This document shows positions 26,665 to 33,838 of a stretch of 53,975 nucleotides of DNA, in pieces. The notes beneath the pieces are model-generated. The model was not told where the DNA came from, ran no database searches, and saw only the letters and a program-made list of their open reading frames with translations. The DNA is from Bacteroidota bacterium (GTDB lineage Bacteria > Bacteroidota > Bacteroidia > Chitinophagales > Chitinophagaceae): positions 1 through 53,975 of the forward strand of contig JAFAEW010000045.1 of assembly GCA_023423835.1 (NCBI GenBank), in the 5' to 3' direction. The translations under genes and the position numbers were made by a program. Position 1 is the stretch's first letter. Every line of letters begins with the position of its first letter.

Positions 26665-26787
26665 CTACTGCGCTTCTTCCTTCTTTTCTTCTGCCTGCTT
26701 AGTTTTTGCAGGTCTCGCCGGACGGGCCTTTCCAAATGATCCTTTAAAGATTTTTCCTTTTTTCGTTTTTTTGTCACCTCTTCCCAT
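26665..26787 (-). CDS. 30S ribosomal protein bTHX (short)
   Basis: A 40-residue basic protein starting MGRGDKKTKKGKIFKGSFGK, then ARPARP and a Lys/Glu-rich tail ending EEAQ. The MG(K/R)GDKKT(K/R)KGKI..GS(Y/F)GK pattern is the bTHX ribosomal protein of Bacteroidota and Thermus, which sits in the head of the 30S subunit. It is easily missed because of its size. Upstream on the minus strand, CATTTTTG (a one-mismatch -7 element) lies near 26805, separate from the HU gene by a terminator. The acidic-basic tail beyond residue 30 is longer than in Thermus. Confidence 0.9.
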   Translation of the reverse strand: MGRGDKKTKKGKIFKGSFGKARPARPAKTKQAEEKKEEAQ

Positions 26788-26837
26788 AGTATAATTTTAG
26801 CGCAAAAATGCGGCTTTTTTTAAAAAAACAATGATAA

Positions 26838-26868
26838 AAAAAGCAGAAGCCATTTTCTTCCGCTTTTT
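26838..26868 (-). terminator. Intrinsic terminator downstream of the HU gene
   Basis: AAAAAGCAGAAG (26838-26849) pairs with CTTCCGCTTTTT (26857-26868) with one mismatch in 12 bp and a 7-nt loop; read on the minus strand it ends in a run of seven T. It separates the HU gene from the bTHX gene. Confidence 0.75.
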
Positions 26869-26883
26869 AATGTCGTAAAGCAA

Positions 26884-27153
26884 TTAGATTTTTTCGCTTA
26901 GTCCTTTTCCCGGTTTGAAACGTGCAACCTTCTTGGCTTTAATCTTTAAAGCGGCTCCTGTTTTGGGGTTACGGCCGGTACGCGCCTTTCTTTTCGATAC
27001 GGAAAATGTACCGAAACCAACCAGTGTAACCTTTCCACCTTTTTTTAAGGTTTTGGCTACTGTTTCAAAGAAAGAATTCATAGCGGCATTTGCCTGACCC
27101 TTTGTGATTCCCGCATCTTCCGCTACCTGAGCAATTAATTGGGCTTTGTTCAT
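26884..27153 (-). CDS. HU family DNA-binding protein
   Basis: Histone-like dimer that bends and compacts DNA. 89 residues, canonical length: MNKAQLIAQVAEDAGITKGQA, then VTLVGFGTFSVSKRKARTGRNPKTG (the flexible DNA-binding arm with the RNP loop) and the C-terminal helix KKVARFKPGKGL. It has its own promoter (27183-27190) and terminator (26838-26868), so it is monocistronic and probably strongly expressed. Confidence 0.98.
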   Translation of the reverse strand: MNKAQLIAQVAEDAGITKGQANAAMNSFFETVAKTLKKGGKVTLVGFGTFSVSKRKARTGRNPKTGAALKIKAKKVARFKPGKGLSEKI

Positions 27154-27182
27154 AATGAATAAAAATTTAAATGTTTACCCTG

Positions 27183-27190
27183 CAAATGTA
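27183..27190 (-). promoter_or_regulatory. -7 promoter element of the HU gene (TACATTTG)
   Basis: Exact TAnnTTTG on the minus strand, about 29 nt before the ATG at 27153. A TTG (27207-27209, minus) lies 16 nt upstream and may be the -33 box. Confidence 0.7.
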
Positions 27191-27306
27191 TCGGGTTTTC
27201 AATTTGCAATATATATTTATTTAACAAATCAATGTTTTAAAGTTTGAGAAAAAGATGCGTTAGGCAGCGCATTTCATCAGATTTTAAGGTATGAAATCCG
27301 GATTTT

Positions 27307-27630
27307 TCAGATTCCGGGCGCACCGCTATCGACTTCACGCAGCAAACTGGGAAATAAGTAGCAACGCTCTCCCCAACGGGAAGCAAACCGTTCGAAAAGC
27401 TTTTCGCGGTAGATTTCCGCAAAACGGTTGTAGGCACCAATGCTTTCGGCAGTTAGCTGAAGAGAATACGTTTTCCCTTCTTTTTCATCGGTTCCCAGCA
27501 GTTCAAAAAACTTGTAGGAACTGAAATATTTTTTCCCAAGCAATTCAGGAAGGATGTCAGAATGCAGCCATTGCAAAAAATCGTCATGCTGCTGCCACTC
27601 AATATGAATAGTAATATTGTATAAATACAC
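27307..27630 (-). CDS. DUF4286 family protein
   Basis: A 107-residue cytoplasmic protein of the DUF4286 family, common in Bacteroidota and of unknown function. It has the ferredoxin-like beta-alpha-beta look of a small dimeric alpha-beta barrel: YLYNITIHIEWQQHDDFLQWL, LPELLGKKYFSSYKFFELL, KTYSLQLTAESIGAYNRF and EIYREKLFERFASRWGERC. It starts with GTG at 27630, 6 bp after the exonuclease III stop, so it is almost certainly co-transcribed with it. The family fold is inference from strand pattern; a heme- or ligand-binding role is not supported. Confidence 0.85.
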   Translation of the reverse strand: MYLYNITIHIEWQQHDDFLQWLHSDILPELLGKKYFSSYKFFELLGTDEKEGKTYSLQLTAESIGAYNRFAEIYREKLFERFASRWGERCYLFPSLLREVDSGAPGI

Positions 27631-27636
27631 TTCGCT

Positions 27637-28419
27637 TTATTTTATTATCGCAAGATCTATTTCCGCAAAAACCGGGCAATGGTCGCTGTGTTGCACGTCG
27701 GGATAAATATCGGCATTCTTCAGGCCGGCGGCCAGATCGTCAGTAATGCAGATATAGTCGAGCCTCCAGCCCTTATTGTTTTTCCGAACAGTGGGAAATC
27801 TTTGGCTCCACCAACTGTAACAATGTGGTTTATCCGGATTTAAATGGCGGAAAGTATTGATAAAACCGTTCTGCAGAAAACGATGCATCCATGCTCGTTC
27901 CTCAGGCAAAAAGCCGCTCGTTTTTTTGTTTCTCACCGGATCATGAATATCGATTTCAGCATGTGCAATATTGTAATCTCCACATACAATCAATTGCCGC
28001 CCCTCAGCTTTTAATCCATTCAGGTAATCGAAAAACTCGTCAAGCCATTTGTATTTGTAGACCTGCCGCTCGCCTCCCATTGTGCCACTTGGATAGTAGG
28101 CATTAATCAGCGAGACCGATCCGAAATCAAGGCGCAGCGTTCTGCCTTCAAAATCACTCTGTTCATTATTATTTCCTTGAAATACCCGATCGGGAGAAAT
28201 TTTCGTAAAAACCGCTACGCCACTGTAACCCTTTTTTTGCGCAGGAAACCAAAACGTTTGATATCCTAAAGTTTCAATTTTTTCGCAGTCCACGTCATCC
28301 CTGCATGCTTTTATTTCCTGCAGGCAAATGATGTCGGCCGGATCGCCGGAAAGCCATTCAATAAATCCTTTATTCATCGCCGCCCGGATGCCGTTGACGT
28401 TGTAAGAGACTATTCGCAT
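27637..28419 (-). CDS. xth: Exodeoxyribonuclease III / AP endonuclease
   Basis: Base-excision repair enzyme cleaving 5' of abasic sites, with 3'-5' exonuclease activity; Mg-dependent. 260 residues from ATG 28419: MRIVSYNVNGIRAAM, LQEIKACRDDV (metal-ligand Glu), GYSGVAVFTK, NAYYPSGT, CGDYNIAH (Asp-Asn), GWRLDYICIT and the terminal SDHCPVFAEI (catalytic Asp-His). An upstream TTG at 28437 is possible but less likely. A perfect -7 element lies at 28442-28449. DUF4286 follows after 6 bp. Confidence 0.96.
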   Translation of the reverse strand: MRIVSYNVNGIRAAMNKGFIEWLSGDPADIICLQEIKACRDDVDCEKIETLGYQTFWFPAQKKGYSGVAVFTKISPDRVFQGNNNEQSDFEGRTLRLDFGSVSLINAYYPSGTMGGERQVYKYKWLDEFFDYLNGLKAEGRQLIVCGDYNIAHAEIDIHDPVRNKKTSGFLPEERAWMHRFLQNGFINTFRHLNPDKPHCYSWWSQRFPTVRKNNKGWRLDYICITDDLAAGLKNADIYPDVQHSDHCPVFAEIDLAIIK

Positions 28420-28441
28420 ATCAAGATCTTTTTGCAATCTT

Positions 28442-28449
28442 CAAAGATA
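28442..28449 (-). promoter_or_regulatory. -7 promoter element of the xth-DUF4286 operon (TATCTTTG)
   Basis: Exact TAnnTTTG on the minus strand, 22 nt before the ATG at 28419. Confidence 0.65.
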
Positions 28450-28612
28450 ACCATCCGAAAATAATATTGCTTCCCGAAAAGCACGATGACAAATGCCCCG
28501 GCCCAAGTTTTCTACTCGCAATTGGTTCACCTTATTCCACTAAAAAATACTCCTCATCTTTGGTTGGAAAGTTGATATAGAGTTAGCGGAAAATCTTCGT
28601 TTACAAGTTCCT

Positions 28613-28626
28613 TATTTCATGAAATA
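28613..28626. repeat. 14-bp perfect palindrome upstream of the LOG-family gene
   Basis: TATTTCATGAAATA is its own reverse complement. It lies 33 bp before the ATG at 28660 and 4 bp before TATTTTTA, a one-mismatch -7 element, so it could be an operator; its AT-richness means it could also be chance. Confidence 0.35.
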
Positions 28627-28659
28627 GCGGTATTTTTAAAATCAGCAAGGAAATAATTT

Positions 28660-29454
28660 ATGGCACTAACAAAGGAAACTGAAAAGATAAAAAAAGCTCC
28701 GGCAAAAGTAAAACCCGTAAAAAAATCCAGTATTGAAAGGATCATTCCTGCAAAAGAACCGGTCTATCTCGAAGGACCGAAAAGCAGGACCTACGAGTTT
28801 AGATTTGCCTTAAATGTTTTCAAAGAATTTATCAAGGGATTCAGAACCCTTCATTTTGTGGGACCGTGTATTACGGTTTTTGGATCAGCCCGATTTAAGG
28901 AGGATCATGTATACTATAAAAAGGCGATGGAAATCGGAAAGGCGATTGCAGAAATCGGATTTACCACAATGACAGGCGGCGGCCCCGGTATTATGGAAGC
29001 TGCCAATCGCGGCGCCTTCGAAAATGGCGGCGTTTCTATCGGATGCAATATCATCTTACCACACGAACAACAGGAAAATAAATACCTTACAAAATCGGTG
29101 ACCTTTGAGCACTTTTTTGTGAGAAAAACGATTCTTATCAAGTACAGCTATGCCTTTATTATTATGCCCGGAGGATTTGGAACGATGGATGAATTTTATG
29201 AAATTCTCACACTTGTTCAAACCAAATCAGTTACTCAATTTCCGGTCGTATTGTTCGGGAGAGACTATTTTTCGCGGTTAATCAAAAACATTCAGTTGAT
29301 GGCCGAGGAGGGAACAATCTCGAGAGAAGATATGGATCTAGTTCTGCTCACTGATAGCGTAACGGAGACGATGGAACATATTGCAAAATATATCAAAACA
29401 AACTATAAAATTGTTCCACGAAAAAAGATCAGCTGGTTATTTGAGAAAAAGTAA
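28660..29454 (+). CDS. LOG-family (TIGR00730) nucleotide phosphoribohydrolase-like protein
   Basis: Rossmann-fold protein of the LOG/'lysine decarboxylase-like' family; characterised members remove ribose-5-phosphate from cytokinin or purine nucleotides. 264 residues. After a Lys/Pro-rich, probably disordered N-terminal 45 residues come ITVFGSARF, GGGPGIMEAANRGA (106-119) and the signature PGGFGTMDEFYE (170-181). The basic N-terminal tail is unusual in length for the family and may bind nucleic acid or membrane; that is speculation. Single gene, convergent with the next one. Confidence 0.92.
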   Translation: MALTKETEKIKKAPAKVKPVKKSSIERIIPAKEPVYLEGPKSRTYEFRFALNVFKEFIKGFRTLHFVGPCITVFGSARFKEDHVYYKKAMEIGKAIAEIGFTTMTGGGPGIMEAANRGAFENGGVSIGCNIILPHEQQENKYLTKSVTFEHFFVRKTILIKYSYAFIIMPGGFGTMDEFYEILTLVQTKSVTQFPVVLFGRDYFSRLIKNIQLMAEEGTISREDMDLVLLTDSVTETMEHIAKYIKTNYKIVPRKKISWLFEKK

Positions 29455-29475
29455 TGTAAAAAAGTTTGGTTCGGG

Positions 29476-29922
29476 TCAGATCGCAACCTTCTTTTCTCCT
29501 GCGCCTCTCATCAGTTCTGTGCTTTTTTTAAGGAGGTAAGTATACGGCTGAAATACCGATGCAAATAATCCTCTTTTTTCAAGCTGGGGATGTTCAAAAT
29601 ATTCTACATTCTGGATGTGTAATTCTACAAGCCCAAGTTCTGAATCAGCTATTATTCCAATGCCCTTTAAGTTCATGCTAAAGGGAACGCCCTTTCTGAA
29701 AAGATAAAGTTCGGCTGCAAAAATATTCCAGGCCTTTTCAGTCACCGGGAAATGATTGCAGTAAAACAAAATCGTATGTTTATCCTTTGCTTCGAATCCC
29801 TTAATGGTATTTACGGGTAATCGCTTTCCGGCTTCGCTAAATGAAAAAAATATCCCCTGGTTCAGTTCCAGGATCTTGTCAAGATTAAGCGTCAATATGT
29901 TTTCTGATTCCTCCATATTCAT
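29476..29922 (-). CDS. Conserved hypothetical protein
   Basis: A 148-residue cytoplasmic protein. I do not recognise it with confidence. The alternation of short strands (HTILFYCNHFPV, LYLFRKGVPFSMNLKGIGIIAD, LGLVELHIQNVEYFE) resembles a split-barrel flavin-binding fold of the pyridoxamine-phosphate-oxidase-like type, but no cofactor motif is clear. The C-terminus is basic (TELMRGAGEKKVAI). The ATG at 29922 is preferred over a TTG at 29943; 29916 is also possible. It is convergent with the LOG-family gene and divergent from lysE. Confidence 0.7.
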   Translation of the reverse strand: MNMEESENILTLNLDKILELNQGIFFSFSEAGKRLPVNTIKGFEAKDKHTILFYCNHFPVTEKAWNIFAAELYLFRKGVPFSMNLKGIGIIADSELGLVELHIQNVEYFEHPQLEKRGLFASVFQPYTYLLKKSTELMRGAGEKKVAI

Positions 29923-30003
29923 CCGTATTCTGTAGACAACCAATGGCGCAGAAACGTTGCTTAACGGACCGATTAATTTTCTTTCTGCAACCCTTTGAGA
30001 TCA

Positions 30004-30032
30004 TTGTTTAAAAATTTGTGCCATTATTTTTG
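30004..30032 (+). promoter_or_regulatory. Candidate promoter upstream of the LysE exporter gene
   Basis: TTG (30004-30006), 18-nt spacer, then TATTTTTG (30025-30032), an exact TAnnTTTG. It would give a leader of roughly 125 nt before the ATG at 30163. The leader contains AGCGGT (30073-30078) pairing with ACCGCT (30114-30119) around an inner CGCT/AGCG hairpin. Confidence 0.5.
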
Positions 30033-30162
30033 AAAGGATCACTTTCAGTCTGCGCCTCCAAAATATTGCGGCAGCGGTATTCTTAACAACTCGCTTTTAG
30101 CGTTTTCAATGAAACCGCTTATTTTCGTACGCATTCTACCACTAAAAATCTAAAATATACTG

Positions 30163-30816
30163 ATGTTTCCTGCATTGGCCAAAGGACTTGCATTGGGATT
30201 ATTATTAAGTATTTCAGTTGGGCCCGTGATTTTCTCCGTTCTGAAACAGAGTATAAACAATGGTCACAAAGGAGGATTTGCATTTGTAGCAGGCGTATCG
30301 GCAAGCGACATCGCCTTTGTTCTCATTTGCAATATGTTTACAGCTATTTTTGAATCTGCTTTAAATCATGAGGTGATTATCGGCACAGCGGGAAGTATAT
30401 TTCTCATCATCCTTGGCATCTATAATATTTTCTTTAAGAAAGTGAGTGTTTCCGAACAGGGAAAGATCGTAACGCGTGACATGCGAAAACGGGATCTGCT
30501 GGGCATTTTTCTATCGGGTTTTTTTATGAACCTGCTGAATCCTGGCGTACTTATTTTCTGGATAGCTGCTTCGGCCACCATTCTTGCAGATGCTCAGCAA
30601 CAAACGAATCCTTCGGAATACCGCATCATTGTCTTTACCGTTTGCCTTTTGATCGTATTGCTTGCCGATGTAAGTAAAGTTTTATTGGCCGGAAAAATTA
30701 GGGCGAAATTAACGCCCCACAACATCCATATCATCAACCGGATTTCGGGAATCATTTTCATCGTTTTCGGCGCGGCGCTGATATATGGCATTGTATCGCA
30801 CACGCTTCCCCAATAA
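30163..30816 (+). CDS. LysE/RhtB family exporter
   Basis: Inner-membrane exporter of amino acids or related metabolites. 217 residues with six hydrophobic segments. The N-terminal GLALGLLLSISVGPVIFSVLKQSINNGHKGGFAFVAGVSASD is the LysE core pattern (GP...F..Q....G...GF..G.G...GD variant), followed by GIYNIFFKK, LSGFFMNLLNPGVLIFWIAA and GIIFIVFGAALIYGI. The substrate cannot be predicted. A long, possibly structured leader precedes it. Confidence 0.9.
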   Translation: MFPALAKGLALGLLLSISVGPVIFSVLKQSINNGHKGGFAFVAGVSASDIAFVLICNMFTAIFESALNHEVIIGTAGSIFLIILGIYNIFFKKVSVSEQGKIVTRDMRKRDLLGIFLSGFFMNLLNPGVLIFWIAASATILADAQQQTNPSEYRIIVFTVCLLIVLLADVSKVLLAGKIRAKLTPHNIHIINRISGIIFIVFGAALIYGIVSHTLPQ

Positions 30817-30830
30817 TGAATTATAAATTA

Positions 30831-30838
30831 TAATTTTG
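30831..30838 (+). promoter_or_regulatory. -7 promoter element of the small secreted protein-mtgA operon (TAATTTTG)
   Basis: Exact TAnnTTTG 20 nt before the ATG at 30859, in an AT-rich gap after the LysE gene. Confidence 0.55.
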
Positions 30839-30858
30839 AGCTTCTTCACTTTAAAATC

Positions 30859-31452
30859 ATGACGACAAAAATCGTTTCCATTCTCATCTTTTGCTTTGCA
30901 GCCATGCGGGCAAATGCGCAGGCAGATATGGTTGTTCTGAAAAAAGGAAATAAAACCGTTGAGCGGTACTATATTGATTCCTATATTTATTTCAACACCG
31001 AAAAAGATCAGCGATGGAGCGGAAAAATTTACAGGTTAAAGGAAGATACCATCTTCATTGTACCCATTGAGGAACGCGCCTTCATGAGCAATTGGGGGCT
31101 GGTGTTAACAGACACGATTCAGCTCAACAGAATTGGAATCGCCGTTAATAAAATCAAGAGTATTACCAGGCAGGATGAATCTTTTGTGTTTTTGAAAAAT
31201 GGCGCGCTGCTGAAATGGCTGGGCGGAGGCTATGCGTTTTTGAATATTGTAAACAACCTCACTTCCTCAGATAGGGATCCCCTGTTCGGTTCACAGAATT
31301 TGAAAAACCTCGGAATTGCCGCCGCTGTTTTTGGTGCAGGAATGGTACAAAACGCGTTGTACAAAGATTTCTATACCCTCGGAAGAAAATACAAACTGCA
31401 GATACTGATGCTTACACCTGATTCCAAAGAAAAGGAAGACAATCATGGGTAA
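30859..31452 (+). CDS. Exported protein of unknown function, upstream of mtgA
   Basis: 197 residues with a clear signal peptide (1-21, ending ANAQ). The mature part has beta-rich stretches (KIYRLKEDTIFIVPIEERA, GIAVNKIKSITRQDESFVFLKNG) and one later hydrophobic stretch (about 125-170, WLGGGYAFLNIV...GIAAAVFGAGMVQNAL) that may be a membrane segment. I do not know the family. The last 8 nt overlap the mtgA start, so the two proteins are translationally coupled, suggesting a role in the envelope alongside the transglycosylase. Confidence 0.8.
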   Translation: MTTKIVSILIFCFAAMRANAQADMVVLKKGNKTVERYYIDSYIYFNTEKDQRWSGKIYRLKEDTIFIVPIEERAFMSNWGLVLTDTIQLNRIGIAVNKIKSITRQDESFVFLKNGALLKWLGGGYAFLNIVNNLTSSDRDPLFGSQNLKNLGIAAAVFGAGMVQNALYKDFYTLGRKYKLQILMLTPDSKEKEDNHG

Positions 31453-32152
31453 ATATGTATGGAGAAAACTAAAACGGATTTTCCTGTTCGCATTTTTAAC
31501 TTCTTTCGCCTATCTTATCCTTTGCAAATGGATGATGCCTCCCATCACCATCACGCAGCTAAACAGCCTTATTTCGGGTGATGGTTTGAAAAGGGATTAT
31601 GTTGCCTGGGATGAAATTTCTTCCAATGTGAAACTGGCCGCCATAGCCGGGGAAGATCAGTTGTTTCCCGACCACAATGGTTTTGATTGGGATGCGATCA
31701 ACAAGAGTTTGCATCCAAAACCGGGATCAACGAAAAGACAGGCAGGAGCCGGCGCAAGTACCATAAGCCAACAAACGGCAAAAAACGTTTTCTTATGGCA
31801 GGGCGAAGGCATCATGAAGTATATAAGAAAAATTCCCGAAGCCTATTTCACTCAACTTATCGAATGGATCTGGGGAAAAAAACGCATTCTCGAAGTGTAT
31901 TTGAACACGATCGAAATGGGGAAAGGTATTTATGGAATCGAAGCAGCCTCACAGTTTTATTTCAAAACTTCCGCAAAAAATCTCACCAGAACCCAGGCTG
32001 CGCAAATTATTGCCTGTCTTCCCAATCCCCGGATCTATACCGTGAAGCCGATGAGCCGTTTCGTAAACTGGAAATCAAAATGGATATTGCGGCAAATGAA
32101 CAATATTCAATCTGATCCGGATGTGAAGAAGATCATCGAAACAAAAAAATGA
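31445..32152 (+). CDS. mtgA: Monofunctional peptidoglycan transglycosylase
   Basis: GT51 glycosyltransferase that polymerises lipid II into glycan strands; anchored in the inner membrane with the domain in the periplasm. 235 residues: one N-terminal membrane helix (about 11-28), then motif 1 with catalytic Glu70 (IAGEDQLFPDHNGFDWDAI), motif 2 GAGASTISQQTAKNVFL, motif 3 RKIPEAYFTQLIE, motif 4 KKRILEVYLNTIEMGKGIYG and motif 5 region AAQIIACLPNPRIY. No transpeptidase domain, so it is not a PBP1. Overlaps the preceding gene by 8 bp. Confidence 0.97.
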   Translation: MGKYVWRKLKRIFLFAFLTSFAYLILCKWMMPPITITQLNSLISGDGLKRDYVAWDEISSNVKLAAIAGEDQLFPDHNGFDWDAINKSLHPKPGSTKRQAGAGASTISQQTAKNVFLWQGEGIMKYIRKIPEAYFTQLIEWIWGKKRILEVYLNTIEMGKGIYGIEAASQFYFKTSAKNLTRTQAAQIIACLPNPRIYTVKPMSRFVNWKSKWILRQMNNIQSDPDVKKIIETKK

Positions 32153-32214
32153 CAATCGCTTTTGGCCGCGCTTCTAAAAAATCCTTCGTGAAAATAAAGT
32201 GATTGCGATCGATA

Positions 32215-32244
32215 TTGTTTGCAGCCTTCTAATTTTTACCTTTG
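32215..32244 (+). promoter_or_regulatory. Promoter of gltX (TTG-N19-TACCTTTG), leaderless geometry
   Basis: TTG at 32215-32217, 19-nt spacer and a perfect TACCTTTG at 32237-32244, then CCGC and the ATG at 32249. The transcription start should coincide with the start codon. It also excludes the in-frame upstream start at 32219. Confidence 0.75.
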
Positions 32245-32248
32245 CCGC

Positions 32249-33784
32249 ATGGCAGAGACAGAAAAAAAAGTAAGGGTAAGATTTGCGCCTTCTCCAACCG
32301 GAGGATTACACCTCGGTGGTATGAGAACAGCATTGTTCAATTATTTGTTTGCGAAGCAACATCAGGGAGATTTTATTGTAAGAATAGAAGACACGGATCA
32401 AACCAGGTTTGTTCCCGGAGCAGAAGAATACATTTTTCAATGTCTCAAATGGTGTGGAATTGAACCGGTCGAAGGCCCCGGCTATGGCGGTCCGTTTGCA
32501 CCTTATCGCCAAAGTGAACGAAAAGAAATCTATAGCAGCTATGCGAACCGGCTGGTAGAAAAAGGAGTTGCTTATTATGCATTTGATACACCGGAAGAAC
32601 TGGAACAAATGCGCAAGAATTTTAAAACACCTGAAAATCCCTCTCCCACCTACAACCATATTACAAGGGGAAAGATGAAGAATTCACTGACATTACCGGA
32701 AGAGGCAGTGCGTGAATTATTATCCCAAAAAACGCCCTACGTAATCAGGATCAAAATGCCGGCATCGGGAGAAATTTCTTTTACGGATATGATCAGAGGA
32801 GAAGTAAAATTTGATGCTGCCGTGGTGGATGATAAAGTGCTTCTGAAAGCCGATGGCATGCCAACCTATCACCTTGCTGTTGTAGTGGATGATCAGTTGA
32901 TGCAGATAAGCCATGTTTTCAGAGGAGAAGAATGGCTTTCGAGTGCACCCCTTCATATTGTTCTCTGGAAAGAATTATTTGGGATGGATCAAATGCCGGC
33001 TTTTGCACATCTTCCCTTGATACTAAAACCTGATGGTAACGGTAAGTTGAGCAAGAGAGATGGCGAGCGGTTGGGATTCCCTGTTTTTGCAATGAGTTGG
33101 ACCGACCATAAAACTGGTGAACACATAAAAGGCTTTAATGAAATTGGATTTTTGCCGCAGGCATTTATCAATATGCTCGCCATGCTTGGCTGGAATGACG
33201 CAACCGATCAGGAACTGTTTTCTTTGGATGAACTGGTGAAAAGATTCAGTTTGGAACGCGTACATAAAGCAGGCGCAAAATTTGATTTTGAGAAAGCGAA
33301 ATGGTTTAACCACCAATGGATCGTACGACTTTCTGCAGATGAACTTCTTCCGGCTGTAAAATCCACTTTTTTGAAAGCGGGCATTGAAATCCCGGACGAT
33401 GCCATATTGTTGAAAGTAATTGCTCTCGTCAAAGACCGGTGCACGCTTATTCCGGATTTTATCGAACAGGCGGGTTTCTTTTTTAGAAGACCCGAATCCG
33501 ACCTGTCTTTGATCCGGAATAAATGGAATGAGAATAAAAGCGGGTTTTTTCCCGAATGGATAAGGACAATGGAATTGATGCCCGGCTTTAAAGCGGAAGA
33601 ACTGGAAAATACGTTTAAGGAAATGGCCGCTGCAAAACAAATAAAACCAGGCGAATTGCTGATGCCATTGAGAGTAATGCTCGTTGGCGGAAAGTTTGGA
33701 CCGGGTGTATTTGAAATTGCCGAAGTGATCGGTAAAGAAGAAACAATTGAAAGAGTACGGGCGGCTCTGGCGAGGATTCAATAA
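32249..33784 (+). CDS. gltX: Glutamate--tRNA ligase
   Basis: Class I aminoacyl-tRNA synthetase charging tRNA-Glu (and tRNA-Gln if discriminating activity is absent). 511 residues. The HIGH-equivalent is VRFAPSPTGGLHLGG (His21 at the second position), and the KMSKS-equivalent is KLSKRDG; YRQSERKEIY, FRGEEWLSSAPLH and LPLILKPDGNGK are further signatures. The all-helical anticodon-binding region fills the C-terminal third. Start chosen from the -7 element 4 nt upstream and from the family N-terminus. It is monocistronic and convergent with the GH43 gene. Confidence 0.98.
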   Translation: MAETEKKVRVRFAPSPTGGLHLGGMRTALFNYLFAKQHQGDFIVRIEDTDQTRFVPGAEEYIFQCLKWCGIEPVEGPGYGGPFAPYRQSERKEIYSSYANRLVEKGVAYYAFDTPEELEQMRKNFKTPENPSPTYNHITRGKMKNSLTLPEEAVRELLSQKTPYVIRIKMPASGEISFTDMIRGEVKFDAAVVDDKVLLKADGMPTYHLAVVVDDQLMQISHVFRGEEWLSSAPLHIVLWKELFGMDQMPAFAHLPLILKPDGNGKLSKRDGERLGFPVFAMSWTDHKTGEHIKGFNEIGFLPQAFINMLAMLGWNDATDQELFSLDELVKRFSLERVHKAGAKFDFEKAKWFNHQWIVRLSADELLPAVKSTFLKAGIEIPDDAILLKVIALVKDRCTLIPDFIEQAGFFFRRPESDLSLIRNKWNENKSGFFPEWIRTMELMPGFKAEELENTFKEMAAAKQIKPGELLMPLRVMLVGGKFGPGVFEIAEVIGKEETIERVRAALARIQ

Positions 33785-33838
33785 TCCCGGTTCTGCCAAA
33801 GGTAGCTGCAGCGGCAGCGATCCGCTTCAATTGTTTCA

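Noticed and set aside
33023..33799. 258-codon open frame antisense to gltX
   Set aside because: Lies entirely opposite gltX coding sequence and shows Phe/His-rich shadow composition with no family features.
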